The position numbers and the translations under genes were made by a program. A stretch of 64,000 nucleotides of DNA, from assembly GCA_964646815.1 (NCBI GenBank), contig CAZYFH010000018.1, positions 1 through 64,000 on the forward strand, read 5' to 3'. The DNA comes from CAZYFH01 sp964646815. GTDB taxonomy: Bacteria; Acidobacteriota; Vicinamibacteria; Vicinamibacterales; UBA8438. Of this stretch, positions 17,183 to 26,102 are shown piece by piece; position 1 is the stretch's first letter, and each line of letters opens with the position of its first letter. Below the pieces are notes generated by a model that was not told the DNA's origin, ran no database searches, and saw only the letters and a program-made list of their open reading frames with translations.

Positions 17183-17320
17183 TACCGGAACGGATTCCGA
17201 CTGGCCACCTGGGGGAACCGGCGAAAATCCTCGTCCAGGGTCAGAATCTCGTGCACCCCGTGCTCGAGCGCCAGCGCGACGAGATGCGCGTCGTGGGCCA
17301 AGTTGCCGCGCACCGCTAAC
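17183..17320 (-). pseudogene. C-terminal relic of a PIN-domain (VapC-type) toxin
   Basis: The minus strand reads AHDAHLVALALEHGVHEILT, then LDEDFRRFPQVASRNPFR, then stop. HDAHL, the acidic pair in LDEDF and the RFP...RNP end are the C-terminal hallmarks of VapC-type PIN ribonucleases. The N-terminal two thirds, with the first catalytic Asp, and any VapB antitoxin are missing. It lies in the 16876-17621 relic island. Confidence 0.75.
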
Positions 17321-17339
17321 CCGCCGATGAAATGTCCTG

Positions 17340-17606
17340 ATGGACCTCGGTCTCGGACAGCACTCGTACCCGAGGTGGCGGGTGCTCGCGCGCGACGTCG
17401 CCTGCGCCCACCGCGTGGCCGAGCGGTTCTACGGGGACCTCCGCGTCGGTCATCGGACACTGACGATGCCGATGGTCAGCTACTGGGTGATGAAAGGGCG
17501 CGCGGCCGGCATGACCATTCGGGAGGGGCTCCGGTCGTGCTACACGGTGCCGTTCCGCCGCGTGCCCGCACTCTCGGGGATGACCGCCGTGACCCGGGTG
17601 TCCTGA
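17340..17606 (+). pseudogene. Unrecognised protein fragment in relic island
   Basis: This short plus-strand frame ends in a protein-like stretch (ACAHRVAERFYGDLRVGHRT, then TLTMPMVSYWVMKGRAAGMT) and stops at 17606. It has no signal peptide or ribosome site and abuts the PIN relic. I cannot name a family. It is probably another gene end stranded in this gap, but chance is possible. Confidence 0.3.
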
Positions 17607-17621
17607 CCCGGCACCGACCAC

Positions 17622-18581
17622 TCACCGGATGGACGCCGCGGCGTTCTCGAGGTTGCGATTGACCTGGAGGATGCTCGCCAAGCCATCGTTCCCCTCGTGA
17701 CACGCGTACTCGTAGAGCGGACCCGCGTTCCGATTGAGCGGAATGCTCGCAGTCCACGGCCGGCTCCACGTGGTGGGGTCGCTGACGGTGAACTGATAGT
17801 CGACCGAGTCCGCGTCGATGCGCCTCAGCCGCTCCACCAGGTGCAGTCGTTCGGCGGAGCCGCGGAAGTTGGTCTTGCTCGTGAAGTTCGTGGTGTCAAT
17901 GACGAGCGTGTCGCTCTCCCAGCGCCCGCGTGAATCGCCGTTCCATTGCAGGATGTCGCTGCCGAGATGCGGCCGACCATCGAGCGGGACGACGCGCGTG
18001 TGGTGGATCATCTCCATGAAGATCACCACGTATCCCGGTGCCTGAAGGATCTGGAAGTTGTTGTTGTAGAGACCGGGGAGGCGCGGCACCGCACGTGTAA
18101 TGCATCGCTCAGAGGGGTTTCGCTCCTCCGCGCCGTTGACACCTTGTCGACGTCCGTCCTCGACCCGCCGCTGCCCCTCGGGCGTGAACGGAGGCAACCG
18201 CCCGTCGGCCGGATCGGTGATCAGGGCCGTGCGACGATCCTTCACCGTGCTCGTTCCGCGATCCCACCAGTACCGATCATTGATTCGCTGTTCCGCCGTC
18301 GACGCTTCGTAGGCCGCGGCCTCGCCGGCCGTCAACATCGCTTGCTGCGCGAACTCGCGCGGCCGCTCCAGCGGTGTAATCGTCCGGTTGTCCCAGATGC
18401 CCTGCAAATCCGGGTCACCCCACGGCGTGCGGGGCACGTCCTGGAGGACCTGAGCCGACGCCATCGCGGGTAGGGTGACGAACAGACACGCACGCCAGGT
18501 CCTGCGTAGGGCGCCGCCGCGACCTCTCGCCGAGACGGAGGCGCCCGTCCACCGGCGCAGCCCGCCGGCCAACGCGCGCAC
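17622..18581 (-). CDS. Secreted protein of the five-copy family (copy 2)
   Basis: This protein of about 319 residues contains the family blocks: RTPWGDPDLQGIWDNRTITP, SERCITRAVPRLPGLYNNNF, VPLDGRPHLG, GDSRGRWESDTLVIDTTNF and YEYACHEGNDG. Its signal peptide is preceded by a long basic stretch. A TTG at 18623 is in frame but overlaps a TATAAT hexamer, so the GTG at 18581, with AGGAG upstream, is preferred. It is divergent from the beta-propeller gene at 18691, with about 110 bp between them. No function is known. Unlike copies 1, 3, 4 and 5 it has no same-strand partner within 1 kb. Confidence 0.8.
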   Translation of the reverse strand: MRALAGGLRRWTGASVSARGRGGALRRTWRACLFVTLPAMASAQVLQDVPRTPWGDPDLQGIWDNRTITPLERPREFAQQAMLTAGEAAAYEASTAEQRINDRYWWDRGTSTVKDRRTALITDPADGRLPPFTPEGQRRVEDGRRQGVNGAEERNPSERCITRAVPRLPGLYNNNFQILQAPGYVVIFMEMIHHTRVVPLDGRPHLGSDILQWNGDSRGRWESDTLVIDTTNFTSKTNFRGSAERLHLVERLRRIDADSVDYQFTVSDPTTWSRPWTASIPLNRNAGPLYEYACHEGNDGLASILQVNRNLENAAASIR

Positions 18582-18622
18582 GGGACTCGTCGCTCCTGGA
18601 AAAGGCACGGTCAGATGGGCCA

Positions 18623-18628
18623 ATTATA
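18623..18628 (-). promoter_or_regulatory. Consensus -10 (TATAAT) upstream of family copy 2
   Basis: TATAAT on the minus strand in the divergent 18582-18690 spacer, about 40 bp before the chosen GTG. No good -35 is visible. A CATAAT on the plus strand (18654-18659) may serve the divergent gene. Confidence 0.45.
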
Positions 18629-18690
18629 CGCGTCGTGGTGTCGCGCAAAGTGGCATAATCGCGCTGTTTCGACTCAACCTAGGAGGATCG

Positions 18691-19707
18691 ATGAGAGTTC
18701 CAACGTGCTTGGTGTCGCTCGTGGCGGTCGCGTGTCTCCTTGGAGTGACCGGCCCGGCCGCAGCGCAGTGCGAACCGGACGGCAACGTGGAATTCGTCTG
18801 CGGGCCGGTGAGCCCAGAAGATTTGGTCCCACTGCCGCAGTCACCGTGGATCATGGTGTCGAGCATGGAGGATGACGGACGCCTCCATGCGGCCGACACG
18901 CGCAACCACCGCACGACGTCGCTGTATCCTATCGCGTCCTCGAGACCGCGCCACGACACTGCGATGTACGGCGACTGCCCCGGCCCGATCAGCGGCCAGT
19001 TCCGTCCGCACGGCCTCAGCCTGCGTCCCGGCGACGGCAACGTTCACACCCTGTACGTCGTGCGACACGGAGAACGGGAATCCGTCGAGGTGTTCGAGGT
19101 CGATGCACGCGGGGGGACCCCCGCCCTCACCTGGGTGGGCTGTGTCGTGGCGCCGGACGAGGTGAGCCTCAACTCTGTGGCAGCGCTGCCAGGTGGCGGG
19201 TTTGCTGTAACGCACTTCACTCGACCGGTGGGCGAACTATGGGAGTGGCAGCCCGCGGACGGCTGGGTCAAGGTGCCGGGAAGCGAGACGGCCGGCCCGA
19301 ACGGGCTGGAAGCATCGGCGGACGGACGCTGGTTCTACATCGGCGGGTGGGGCACCCGCTCGTTGATCCGCCTCTCACGCGGGCAGACCCCGGTCCAAAA
19401 AGACACGGTGGACGTCGGGTTCCACATCGACAACGTGCGATGGGCCCCCGACGGGTCATTGTTCGCGGCGGGTCACCGCGGGGACACGCCAGAATCGATC
19501 TTCGCGTGCCTCGGACAGGGCCAGTGCGACGGCGTGACATCGCGGGTCTCCAAGGTCGATCCGGAGCGTCTGACTGCTGAGGAGATCGTGCGGTATCCAT
19601 CCAACGACCACATCATTCTCGGAACGGTCGCTATTCAGGTCGGCAACGAAATCTGGGTGGGCGGCGTCGGGGGCGGCGACCGGATCGGCCGCTTCGCCGC
19701 GCCGTGA
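18691..19707 (+). CDS. Exported SMP-30/gluconolactonase-like beta-propeller protein
   Basis: This 338-residue protein has a signal peptide (VACLLGVTGPAAAQ). Propeller-like repeats with PNGLEASADGRWFYIGGWGT, IDNVRWAPDGSLFAAGHRG and NEIWVGGVGGGDRIGRFA resemble the SMP-30/gluconolactonase/arylesterase propeller, where Ca-dependent lactone hydrolysis occurs. An early NVEFVCGPVSPEDLV segment with Cys pairs suggests an exported, disulfide-bearing form. The ATG follows AGGAGG. The metal ligands cannot be assigned with certainty, so lactonase activity is only probable. Confidence 0.75.
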   Translation: MRVPTCLVSLVAVACLLGVTGPAAAQCEPDGNVEFVCGPVSPEDLVPLPQSPWIMVSSMEDDGRLHAADTRNHRTTSLYPIASSRPRHDTAMYGDCPGPISGQFRPHGLSLRPGDGNVHTLYVVRHGERESVEVFEVDARGGTPALTWVGCVVAPDEVSLNSVAALPGGGFAVTHFTRPVGELWEWQPADGWVKVPGSETAGPNGLEASADGRWFYIGGWGTRSLIRLSRGQTPVQKDTVDVGFHIDNVRWAPDGSLFAAGHRGDTPESIFACLGQGQCDGVTSRVSKVDPERLTAEEIVRYPSNDHIILGTVAIQVGNEIWVGGVGGGDRIGRFAAP

Positions 19708-19780
19708 CAGGCCGCCGACCGGACTCCCGAGCGTGCGAGCCGTGTATACGCTTAAAGATTAGACCTCGCGCGCGGGTACG

Positions 19781-20581
19781 TCAGTACGCGTCGTACCCCT
19801 CGGTCAGCTCGATGAAAACGCCGGACGGATCCGTGATGAACGCGATCTTAAGCTCGACGCTCTCCACTTCTCGATACGAGATGTCAAACTCGATGCCCAT
19901 CGCCTCAAGCTTCCCGCAGAACGCTTCGAGGTTGTCGACCTCAAACCCGACGTGGTCGAGCGCCCGGCCCTGAGTGGCGACCGTCGGCTCGTCGGCGTTT
20001 CCGAAACTCATGTTCATGCCGGGCACGTCGGTCGTGGACTGGATTCTCCCCCGCGGACGACGCTCGAGCGAGAACACCTTTGTATACCAGTCGAGGAGTT
20101 CCTCGTAATCGGGTGTGAAGAAATGGATGTGGTAGCCGGCCACCTCCACGTGCAGCGACGGATCCTCCTGCAGCTCGACCCACACTCCGTCGGGTGCCAT
20201 GACATAAGCGTTCGGCATCCCCTCGGCCCCGGTGAACTCCGGCCCAACCTCGAGCCCGGCCGCGCGCCACTTGGCGAGAAAGGCCGCCGTGCTCCGCACC
20301 TTGAACCCGAAGTGATCCAGCACCGATCCCTGCATCGGACCGGTCGGCTCACGCTCGGTTAGCGCGATCAGAAAGTTCGGTAGCCGGATCGCGGTGAGCG
20401 GACCCTTTTCCACCACAACGCCGCCAAAGTGCTCGACCCAAAGCTTCTTGTGCACCTCGATGTCGGCGACGTTCAGATGCACGTGCCCGTACGTGATCCC
20501 GTTCTCGTCCGGCGTCGCGAGCTGAGCGGACACCGGGGTGGCGAGCGCACAAACGACCATGGCGGTCGGCAGTAGCCTCAT
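19781..20581 (-). CDS. Exported two-domain VOC (glyoxalase/dioxygenase fold) protein
   Basis: This 266-residue protein has a signal peptide (VVCALATPVSAQ). Two VOC domains follow: the first with YGHVHLNVADIEVHKKLW and VWVELQEDP, the second with YHIHFFTPDYEELLDWYTKV and VFIELTEGYDAY. The His and Glu residues at the ends of the strands could bind one metal per domain. Exported VOC proteins are unusual, since most act on cytoplasmic metabolites. It is the last gene of a minus-strand run behind a serine hydrolase (25 bp) and a molybdoenzyme. RBS GAGGAGG precedes the ATG. Confidence 0.85.
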   Translation of the reverse strand: MRLLPTAMVVCALATPVSAQLATPDENGITYGHVHLNVADIEVHKKLWVEHFGGVVVEKGPLTAIRLPNFLIALTEREPTGPMQGSVLDHFGFKVRSTAAFLAKWRAAGLEVGPEFTGAEGMPNAYVMAPDGVWVELQEDPSLHVEVAGYHIHFFTPDYEELLDWYTKVFSLERRPRGRIQSTTDVPGMNMSFGNADEPTVATQGRALDHVGFEVDNLEAFCGKLEAMGIEFDISYREVESVELKIAFITDPSGVFIELTEGYDAY

Positions 20582-20606
20582 GTCAGTCCTCCTCGGATCG
20601 GGTCCC

Positions 20607-22055
20607 CTACTCCTGAGACGGCCGCATCCGGATCGCTTTCAACACCTCTCGCGTCATATCCCACCGGTCGAAACCCTGTCGACCGTAATCCAGTCCCCGG
20701 CGCACGATGACAAGATCGTGCGAGGGGACGACGACGACATACTGCCCGCGATTACCCGAGGTCGAGTAGGCCTCCTTCGGCACGTCGCTGCGGTCATCGG
20801 GGACGAGCCACCACTGGCCACCGTAGAAGCTACCGCGTGCTGTCGTTGATGGGGCCGGTGTGCGCACGAAGTCGATCCACTCTTGGGACAGCAGCCGCTC
20901 GCCGTTCCACACGCCGCCCTGCAAATAGAGTAGACCGAATCGTGCAAGGTCCCGGGCGTTGGTGTACACTTGGCTGCTCAGAATGAAGTCGCCGAAGCGA
21001 TCGGTACTCACCAGCGTGTTCCGCATACCGATGCGGTCGAGTAGCGCACGCCGCGGGAACTCGCGGTAGTCCTGCCCGTCACCGATCGCCAGCTTCATCG
21101 CGTAGACGGCGAGCAGCGTGTCGTAGTTCTCGTAGTCCCAGTTCGTACCCGGTTCGCGGATCAACGCACGGCTCCGCGCGCCCCGGACCGAACTGGCGCC
21201 CGCCCAGTAGGACAGACCCGACCCGATGGCGTACTCGAGCCCCGCGTTGTCGACCGGCGCAAGCCCACTCGACATGTTGAGCACATGGCGCAGTGTGATT
21301 GCCGCGCGAGGGTCGTGCGCCGGCGCGGCCGCTTTCGGGAACCAGGTGAACGCGAGCGGCTCGTCGAGCGCCATCCGCCCCTCGTCGACGAGCATGCCAA
21401 TCAGGGTCCCAGCGATGCTCTTTGCTGTCGACCAAGTGCGTGTCCGTGTCGTGACGTCGATCCCCGGCGCGTAGCGCTCGTGGATGATCTTCCCGCCGTG
21501 CACGACGACGAGGCTGAGCGTCACCTGCTCAGGCGCGTCTCGATGAAACGCCCACTCGGACGCGGCGTGGAGCGCGTCCGCATCGACGTACGACGCCACC
21601 GCCGACGACGCGTTCAGGTCGCCATCGGGCCAGGGGATGGACGCCGGATCACCCGGAGGTGGCGGCAGGTGGAGGGCCGGGAGCGTGTTGATGTCCTCCA
21701 GCGTCTGGTCCGGTGCGAGAATCACACAACCGATTCCCTCGCGAAACGCCGCCCGCATTTGGGGCGTGCCACCGGCCGCCCCAATGGTCACGGCGTGACG
21801 CGCGGTGTCGACCACATAGTCACCCCCGCGTGAGGTCCCGACCGGCCGCGGGAGAAAGGCGAGCTCCTGGTCAAAAACCTGCGCGAGCGTCCGATTGGAT
21901 GTGAACAAGCCGTTGCACATGAAGATCGCCTGTTGGCCATACCGGACCATCTCCCGGTTGTGTCGCCAGTAGTCGTACTTCTCCGTTTGCTGGGCGCTCA
22001 CGGCGACCGGCAGCAGGAACGCGAGAACGATGAGTCCGGCTGCAACACGCTTCAT
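20607..22055 (-). CDS. Exported beta-lactamase-fold serine hydrolase
   Basis: This 482-residue protein has a signal peptide (LIVLAFLLPVAVSAQ). The class C beta-lactamase/esterase fold occupies the C-terminal 300 residues. The SxxK motif is STAK near residue 207, the YxN motif is YEN near 306, and STSGNRGQY near the end stands for the third motif. The N-terminal 150 residues form an extra region with a Cys pair and a DQTLEDINTLPALH segment, seen in large 6-aminohexanoate/EstB-type hydrolases. The ATG at 22055 is chosen for RBS GAGGA and the signal peptide. It probably acts on an ester or amide rather than a beta-lactam. Confidence 0.86.
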   Translation of the reverse strand: MKRVAAGLIVLAFLLPVAVSAQQTEKYDYWRHNREMVRYGQQAIFMCNGLFTSNRTLAQVFDQELAFLPRPVGTSRGGDYVVDTARHAVTIGAAGGTPQMRAAFREGIGCVILAPDQTLEDINTLPALHLPPPPGDPASIPWPDGDLNASSAVASYVDADALHAASEWAFHRDAPEQVTLSLVVVHGGKIIHERYAPGIDVTTRTRTWSTAKSIAGTLIGMLVDEGRMALDEPLAFTWFPKAAAPAHDPRAAITLRHVLNMSSGLAPVDNAGLEYAIGSGLSYWAGASSVRGARSRALIREPGTNWDYENYDTLLAVYAMKLAIGDGQDYREFPRRALLDRIGMRNTLVSTDRFGDFILSSQVYTNARDLARFGLLYLQGGVWNGERLLSQEWIDFVRTPAPSTTARGSFYGGQWWLVPDDRSDVPKEAYSTSGNRGQYVVVVPSHDLVIVRRGLDYGRQGFDRWDMTREVLKAIRMRPSQE

Positions 22056-22123
22056 CGAAATCCTCCTCGCAAGCGGCGCGCGTGTCCGACACGTGGCGCC
22101 CGCCACATCTGTGGGCCGCTCGT

Positions 22124-22846
22124 TTACGCTGGCAACGGCGGCATCCGCAGACCTGGGGTGGCGAACATCATCTCAGTGATTGCCTTAATGCTCCGATTGC
22201 CGTATCGGAACGGCACAATGAGCCGTAACGGGGCGCCGTGCCGCGGCGGGATCGGTTCATCGTTCATCAACCAGGCAAGCATGACCTGTGGATGACGTAG
22301 CGTGGCGACCGGCTCGTCGGTGTAGAAATGGTCGGACGCGATGAACCGGACGTAGTGTGCCTCCGGAATGAGACCGAGCATGTCGGCGAAGTCGCTGAAG
22401 CGAACGCCGGTCCACTTCACGATGCCGCGCGGATTGGGAGCCCCGCACTGGAGAAGGTACGTCCGGGACAGTCTCGGGAGCGCCTCCAGATCCGAAAACC
22501 GCAACGTGCCGGTACGTCGCGCGAGCCCACGTGTGTCCACCTTGATCTCAAGCGCTCGATAGTCGAACGCGATCTCGGGGGTCTGGCGCCCCTCGGTACG
22601 CCACATCAGCGGGTCGGTGATGGGCCCAGCGGCGCTCTCTGGATGCTCCGGCGCGGATCCATCGGCGTTGAGCGGAAGAGGGGCCGGGAATCCCTCCCGG
22701 AGCGGCCGCTCCACGAGCTGATCCGGCCACTCCTCCGGCGCCTGCTCAGTCGCCGCCGCGAGGCTCCCGGGCCGCACCACGCCGAGCGACAAACCCGCCA
22801 CCGTGGACCCTGACAACGCCAGCGCCTCGCGTCGTGTCATCGTCAT
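22124..22846 (-). CDS. Tat-exported molybdopterin oxidoreductase (sulfite oxidase/YedY-like fold)
   Basis: This 240-residue protein has a Tat signal (TMTRREALALSGSTVAG). The molybdopterin-binding domain shows LLQCGAPNPRGIVKWTGV, where the Cys would be the thiolate ligand of Mo, and RHGAPLRLIVPFRYG, the second pterin-binding block. The protein lacks the C-terminal dimerisation domain of true sulfite oxidases, so it is closer to YedY/MsrP in size. It is first in a minus-strand run with a serine hydrolase (68 bp) and a VOC protein. A TATAAT lies at 22865-22870 on the same strand. Substrate unknown. Confidence 0.85.
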   Translation of the reverse strand: MTMTRREALALSGSTVAGLSLGVVRPGSLAAATEQAPEEWPDQLVERPLREGFPAPLPLNADGSAPEHPESAAGPITDPLMWRTEGRQTPEIAFDYRALEIKVDTRGLARRTGTLRFSDLEALPRLSRTYLLQCGAPNPRGIVKWTGVRFSDFADMLGLIPEAHYVRFIASDHFYTDEPVATLRHPQVMLAWLMNDEPIPPRHGAPLRLIVPFRYGNRSIKAITEMMFATPGLRMPPLPA

Positions 22847-22864
22847 CGCAGCACCTCGGCACCG

Positions 22865-22870
22865 ATTATA
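22865..22870 (-). promoter_or_regulatory. Consensus -10 (TATAAT) before the molybdoenzyme gene
   Basis: TATAAT on the minus strand about 18 bp upstream of the ATG at 22846. No clear -35. The short leader leaves little room for a ribosome site. Confidence 0.4.
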
Positions 22871-22946
22871 AGCGTCTGACGGCCTCTCCGTGTGCAATTG
22901 TGCTAGTGTGCCGGGCCAGGGCGAGGCCCGAAACGAGAGGATAGCC

Positions 22947-23261
22947 GTGCAGCGTACCGCCAGATTCTTCGTCGGTCAGATCGTCCACCACCGGAAGTTC
23001 GACTACCGGGGTGTCGTGTTCGATGCCGACGCCACCTTTCAGGGCTCGGACGAATGGTACGACACGGTGGCGCGCTCGTGCCCGCCACGAGACCAGCCGT
23101 GGTACCACGTGCTCGTCGACGGCGTCGCCCATACCACGTACGTGGCCGAGCGCCATCTCGAACCCGACGACTGTGGTGACCCCGTCGTCCATCCGCTGCT
23201 CGCCCAACTCTGCGGCGAGTTCCGCGAGGGGCGCTACGCCCCAAGAGATGCGCCACAGTAG
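22947..23261 (+). CDS. hspQ: Heat shock protein HspQ (hemimethylated-DNA-binding YccV family)
   Basis: This 104-residue protein matches the HspQ/YccV domain from end to end: FFVGQIVHHRKFDYRGVVFD, EWYDTVARSCPPRDQPWYHV and VYVAE-like TTYVAERHLEPDDCGDPV. HspQ is a small cytoplasmic protein linked to stress response and Lon-dependent proteolysis in Escherichia coli. The start is GTG at 22947, with GAGAGGA upstream. It overlaps the following NHL lipoprotein gene by 14 bp, an unexpected pairing of a cytoplasmic stress factor with an exported propeller. Confidence 0.9.
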   Translation: MQRTARFFVGQIVHHRKFDYRGVVFDADATFQGSDEWYDTVARSCPPRDQPWYHVLVDGVAHTTYVAERHLEPDDCGDPVVHPLLAQLCGEFREGRYAPRDAPQ

Positions 23262-24420
23262 CGAGCCGTTTGCGCCCGGGCGACGCCTGGCCGGAGCCTC
23301 GACGTGCGGCCTAGTCGTGGTGGCACTGCTCGCCGCGGCATGCGCAGGCTCGGAGGCGCCGGGAGACGAGCGACCGGAGCCCGCGGACGCCACAGCCACG
23401 ACCTCACCTTCGTCGACGCCGCGATTCCGTGTCGACCCATTCTGGGCGCGCGAGCTACCCAATGACTGGATTCTGGGTCAGGTCTCTGGCGTCGCGGTGG
23501 ACCAGCGGGATCATGTCTGGATCGTGCACCGGCCGGGCACACTTGACGCCCGACAACGTGGCGAAGAAGGCATGTGCTGCGTGCCGGCCCCGCCGGTAAT
23601 CGAGTTCGATCCGAACGGCGAAGTCGTGCGGAGCTGGGGGGGGCCAGGGGAGGGGTTCGAGTGGCCCCAGAGCGAGCACGGCATCCACGTCGACCCCCAG
23701 GGACACATCTGGATCGGGGGAAACGGCTCCGACGATGCCCACGTGCTGAAGTTCACCAGTGACGGCGAGTTCCTGATGCAGCTCGGACGCGCGGGCCAAA
23801 GCGGCGGCAGCAACGACCGGAACAACCTGGGTCGTCCCGCGGCGATTGCCGTCGATCCGTCGGCGAACGAGGTCTACATCGCGGACGGCTACGGCAACCG
23901 ACGCGTGATCGTCTACGACGCGAATTCCGGCGACTACAAACGCCACTGGGGAGCGTACGGAGAGCGACCGGACGATGGCACGCTTCTGCCCTACGACCCC
24001 GACGCGGACCCGATCCGACAGTTTCGCAGTCCGGTCCACGGCGTCGCGATTGCACGCGACGGGTTGGTCTACGTGGCTGACCGGACGAACAATCGGGTGC
24101 AGCTGTTCCAAAAAGATGGACAGTTCGTAACGGAGGCGTTCGTGCGGACCGAAACACTCGGGAGCGGATCTGTCTCGGGCGTCACCTTATCCGAGGACCC
24201 GGACCAGCGGTGGCTCTTCATACCGGACGGCACCAATAACGTCGTCTGGATCCTCGACCGAGCGTCGCTGACCGTCGTCGACCACTTCGGCCGACTCGGC
24301 AAGAACGCGGGACACTTCTACCGGCTGCACAATCTCGCGATCGACTCTCGCGGCAACCTCTACACGACCGAGGTCAACGTCGGACAGCGCCTGCAGAAGT
24401 TCGAACGACTCAGAGGATAG
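23248..24420 (+). CDS. NHL-repeat beta-propeller lipoprotein
   Basis: This 390-residue protein has a lipobox (VVVALLAAACAGS) and a Ser/Thr/Pro-rich linker. The NHL propeller follows: EHGIHVDPQGHIWIGGNGSD, VYIADGYGNRRVIVYDANSG, LVYVADRTNNRVQLFQKDG and NNVVWILDRASL. Its RFRVDPFWARELP start of the mature domain is shared with the NHL protein at 12457-13662. The ATG at 23248 lies inside hspQ (14 bp overlap). Function unknown; PAL-like lyase activity is not excluded. Confidence 0.85.
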   Translation: MRHSSEPFAPGRRLAGASTCGLVVVALLAAACAGSEAPGDERPEPADATATTSPSSTPRFRVDPFWARELPNDWILGQVSGVAVDQRDHVWIVHRPGTLDARQRGEEGMCCVPAPPVIEFDPNGEVVRSWGGPGEGFEWPQSEHGIHVDPQGHIWIGGNGSDDAHVLKFTSDGEFLMQLGRAGQSGGSNDRNNLGRPAAIAVDPSANEVYIADGYGNRRVIVYDANSGDYKRHWGAYGERPDDGTLLPYDPDADPIRQFRSPVHGVAIARDGLVYVADRTNNRVQLFQKDGQFVTEAFVRTETLGSGSVSGVTLSEDPDQRWLFIPDGTNNVVWILDRASLTVVDHFGRLGKNAGHFYRLHNLAIDSRGNLYTTEVNVGQRLQKFERLRG

Positions 24421-24488
24421 GCACTGTCTGACGAGATAGCGCAGCGGCTCGTCCGATTGATTCTGCTTCAACACTCCTTTCGGCCTTC

Positions 24489-26102
24489 ATGTCCGCCGCA
24501 CAACGACTGCGCAGGGAGAAACGGCGCCAGACGCGTGCGAACCAAGGCGCGCCAGACAGACCCGTTCCCCCGCCGGCCTCCGGACGTCGCGTGTTCGGCG
24601 TTCCGCTCGCGCTGACCGCTAGCATCCTCCTGCTCTCGTTCCTTCCGCGCATCCAAGCCAACCCCCTGCTCGCCCGGTCGTTCTGGGGCGCAGCGCTGGC
24701 GCTCCTCCTCTGGCACGCGGCGCTCTACCTGCGAACGCGGCGGACATCCGAGCGACCCACGGTCCGTGTGGAGCTACGCCCCCAGCACTACGTGCAGGCG
24801 GCCGTGCAAATGGCCGTGTTCGTGTACTGGGGCTGGCATTGGCAGCCTGTCTACGACCACGCCTGGTTGCTGGTCGCCCAGCTCACCTTTGCCTACGCAT
24901 TCGACATGCTCCTCGCCTGGTCACGACGCGGCACCTACGTGGTGGGCTTCGGTCCGTTTCCTATCATCTTCAGCACCAACCTGTTCCTCTGGTTTACGGA
25001 CGAGTGGTTTGCCCTGCAATTTGTGATGATCGCGGTTGGGTTTCTGGGCAAGGCCTTCGTGCAGTGGCAACGCGACGGTCGACGCGTGCACATCTTCAAC
25101 CCCTCGGCCTTCTCGCTCGGACTCTTCTCGCTCGCGCTGATCACCACCGGCACGACGGAGATCACCTGGGGTCAGGACATCGCGACGACGTTGACCCTCG
25201 CCCCCGACATCTACCTGTTCCTCTTTCTCGCTGGCCTCGTGGTGATGTACTTCTTCTCGATCACGCTCGTGGCCGGGTGCGCGGCCGCCTCGCTGTTCGG
25301 CTTGAGCGCGCTCTATGGCGTGCTGACGAGTGTGCCCTACTTCATCGACTCGGAAATCCCAACGGCGGTATTTCTCGGCCTGCATCTGCTCGTGACCGAT
25401 CCTTCGACCTCGCCACGAACACCGCTCGGCAAGACCCTCTTCGGTGTGCTCTACGGCCTGGGGGTGTTCGTCCTCTATGCGCTCCTCGGGATGCTCGGCG
25501 TCCCGACGTTCTACGACAAGCTCCTCTGCGTGCCGCTCCTCAACCTGGGCGTGATGCACATCGACCGCCTCGTCAGTGCGCTCCCGGCTCTCCCGCGGTG
25601 GCGGGCGTGGCGCCCGGCATGGACACCAGTGCGTACCAACCTCGCGCAGATGGCGGTCTGGGTGGTGTTCTTCGGCGTGATGTCAGCCATCGGCGCAACG
25701 GACGGCACACATCGCGGGGATCGGGTCCCATTCTGGCAGCAGGCGTGCGCGGAGGGCCGGCGCAACGCGTGCGATCGCCTCCTGCAGATCGAGTCGTCCT
25801 ATTGCGGTGACAACGCGGGCTGGGCGTGCAACGAGCTCGGCGGTCACTACGCGGAGGGGAAGATCACCGATGCCGATCCCGAACGCGCGCGCGCGTTCTT
25901 TGGTCGGGCTTGCGAGCTCCGGTTTCAGGCGGCCTGCGTCAACCTCCTCGACGCGACCGTCGTCGCACGGACCGATCCGAAGCCGCTCGACCTGCGGCTG
26001 CTCATCCGCGAGGGTGGCCGCAACCTGATGGAGCTATCAGAACCCGATCTGTACGCCAGGGCGTGCGCGCACGAATGGACATTCGCATGCGACAAACGGT
26101 AG
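24489..26102 (+). CDS. RnfD/NqrB-like membrane protein with C-terminal Sel1-like repeats
   Basis: This 537-residue protein has about ten hydrophobic segments in its first 400 residues, including SILLLSFLPR, FGPFPIIFSTNLFLWF and LFLAGLVVMYFFSITLVAG. HIFNPSAFSLGLF and DPSTSPRTPLGK resemble the NqrB/RnfD loops, where a Thr or Ser carries covalent FMN. After about residue 420 comes a soluble, Cys-rich tail (CAEGRRNACDRLL, CNELGGHYAEG and FGRACELRFQAACVNLL), which reads as Sel1-like repeats. No other Rnf or Nqr subunit is present. The downstream FGE-domain lipoprotein overlaps its end. A redox or membrane-anchor role is inferred. Confidence 0.75.
   Translation: MSAAQRLRREKRRQTRANQGAPDRPVPPPASGRRVFGVPLALTASILLLSFLPRIQANPLLARSFWGAALALLLWHAALYLRTRRTSERPTVRVELRPQHYVQAAVQMAVFVYWGWHWQPVYDHAWLLVAQLTFAYAFDMLLAWSRRGTYVVGFGPFPIIFSTNLFLWFTDEWFALQFVMIAVGFLGKAFVQWQRDGRRVHIFNPSAFSLGLFSLALITTGTTEITWGQDIATTLTLAPDIYLFLFLAGLVVMYFFSITLVAGCAAASLFGLSALYGVLTSVPYFIDSEIPTAVFLGLHLLVTDPSTSPRTPLGKTLFGVLYGLGVFVLYALLGMLGVPTFYDKLLCVPLLNLGVMHIDRLVSALPALPRWRAWRPAWTPVRTNLAQMAVWVVFFGVMSAIGATDGTHRGDRVPFWQQACAEGRRNACDRLLQIESSYCGDNAGWACNELGGHYAEGKITDADPERARAFFGRACELRFQAACVNLLDATVVARTDPKPLDLRLLIREGGRNLMELSEPDLYARACAHEWTFACDKR

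Noticed and set aside
20607..22055. An antibiotic-resistance beta-lactamase
   Set aside because: Size, N-terminal extra region and motifs fit the esterase/amidase-like serine hydrolases better.
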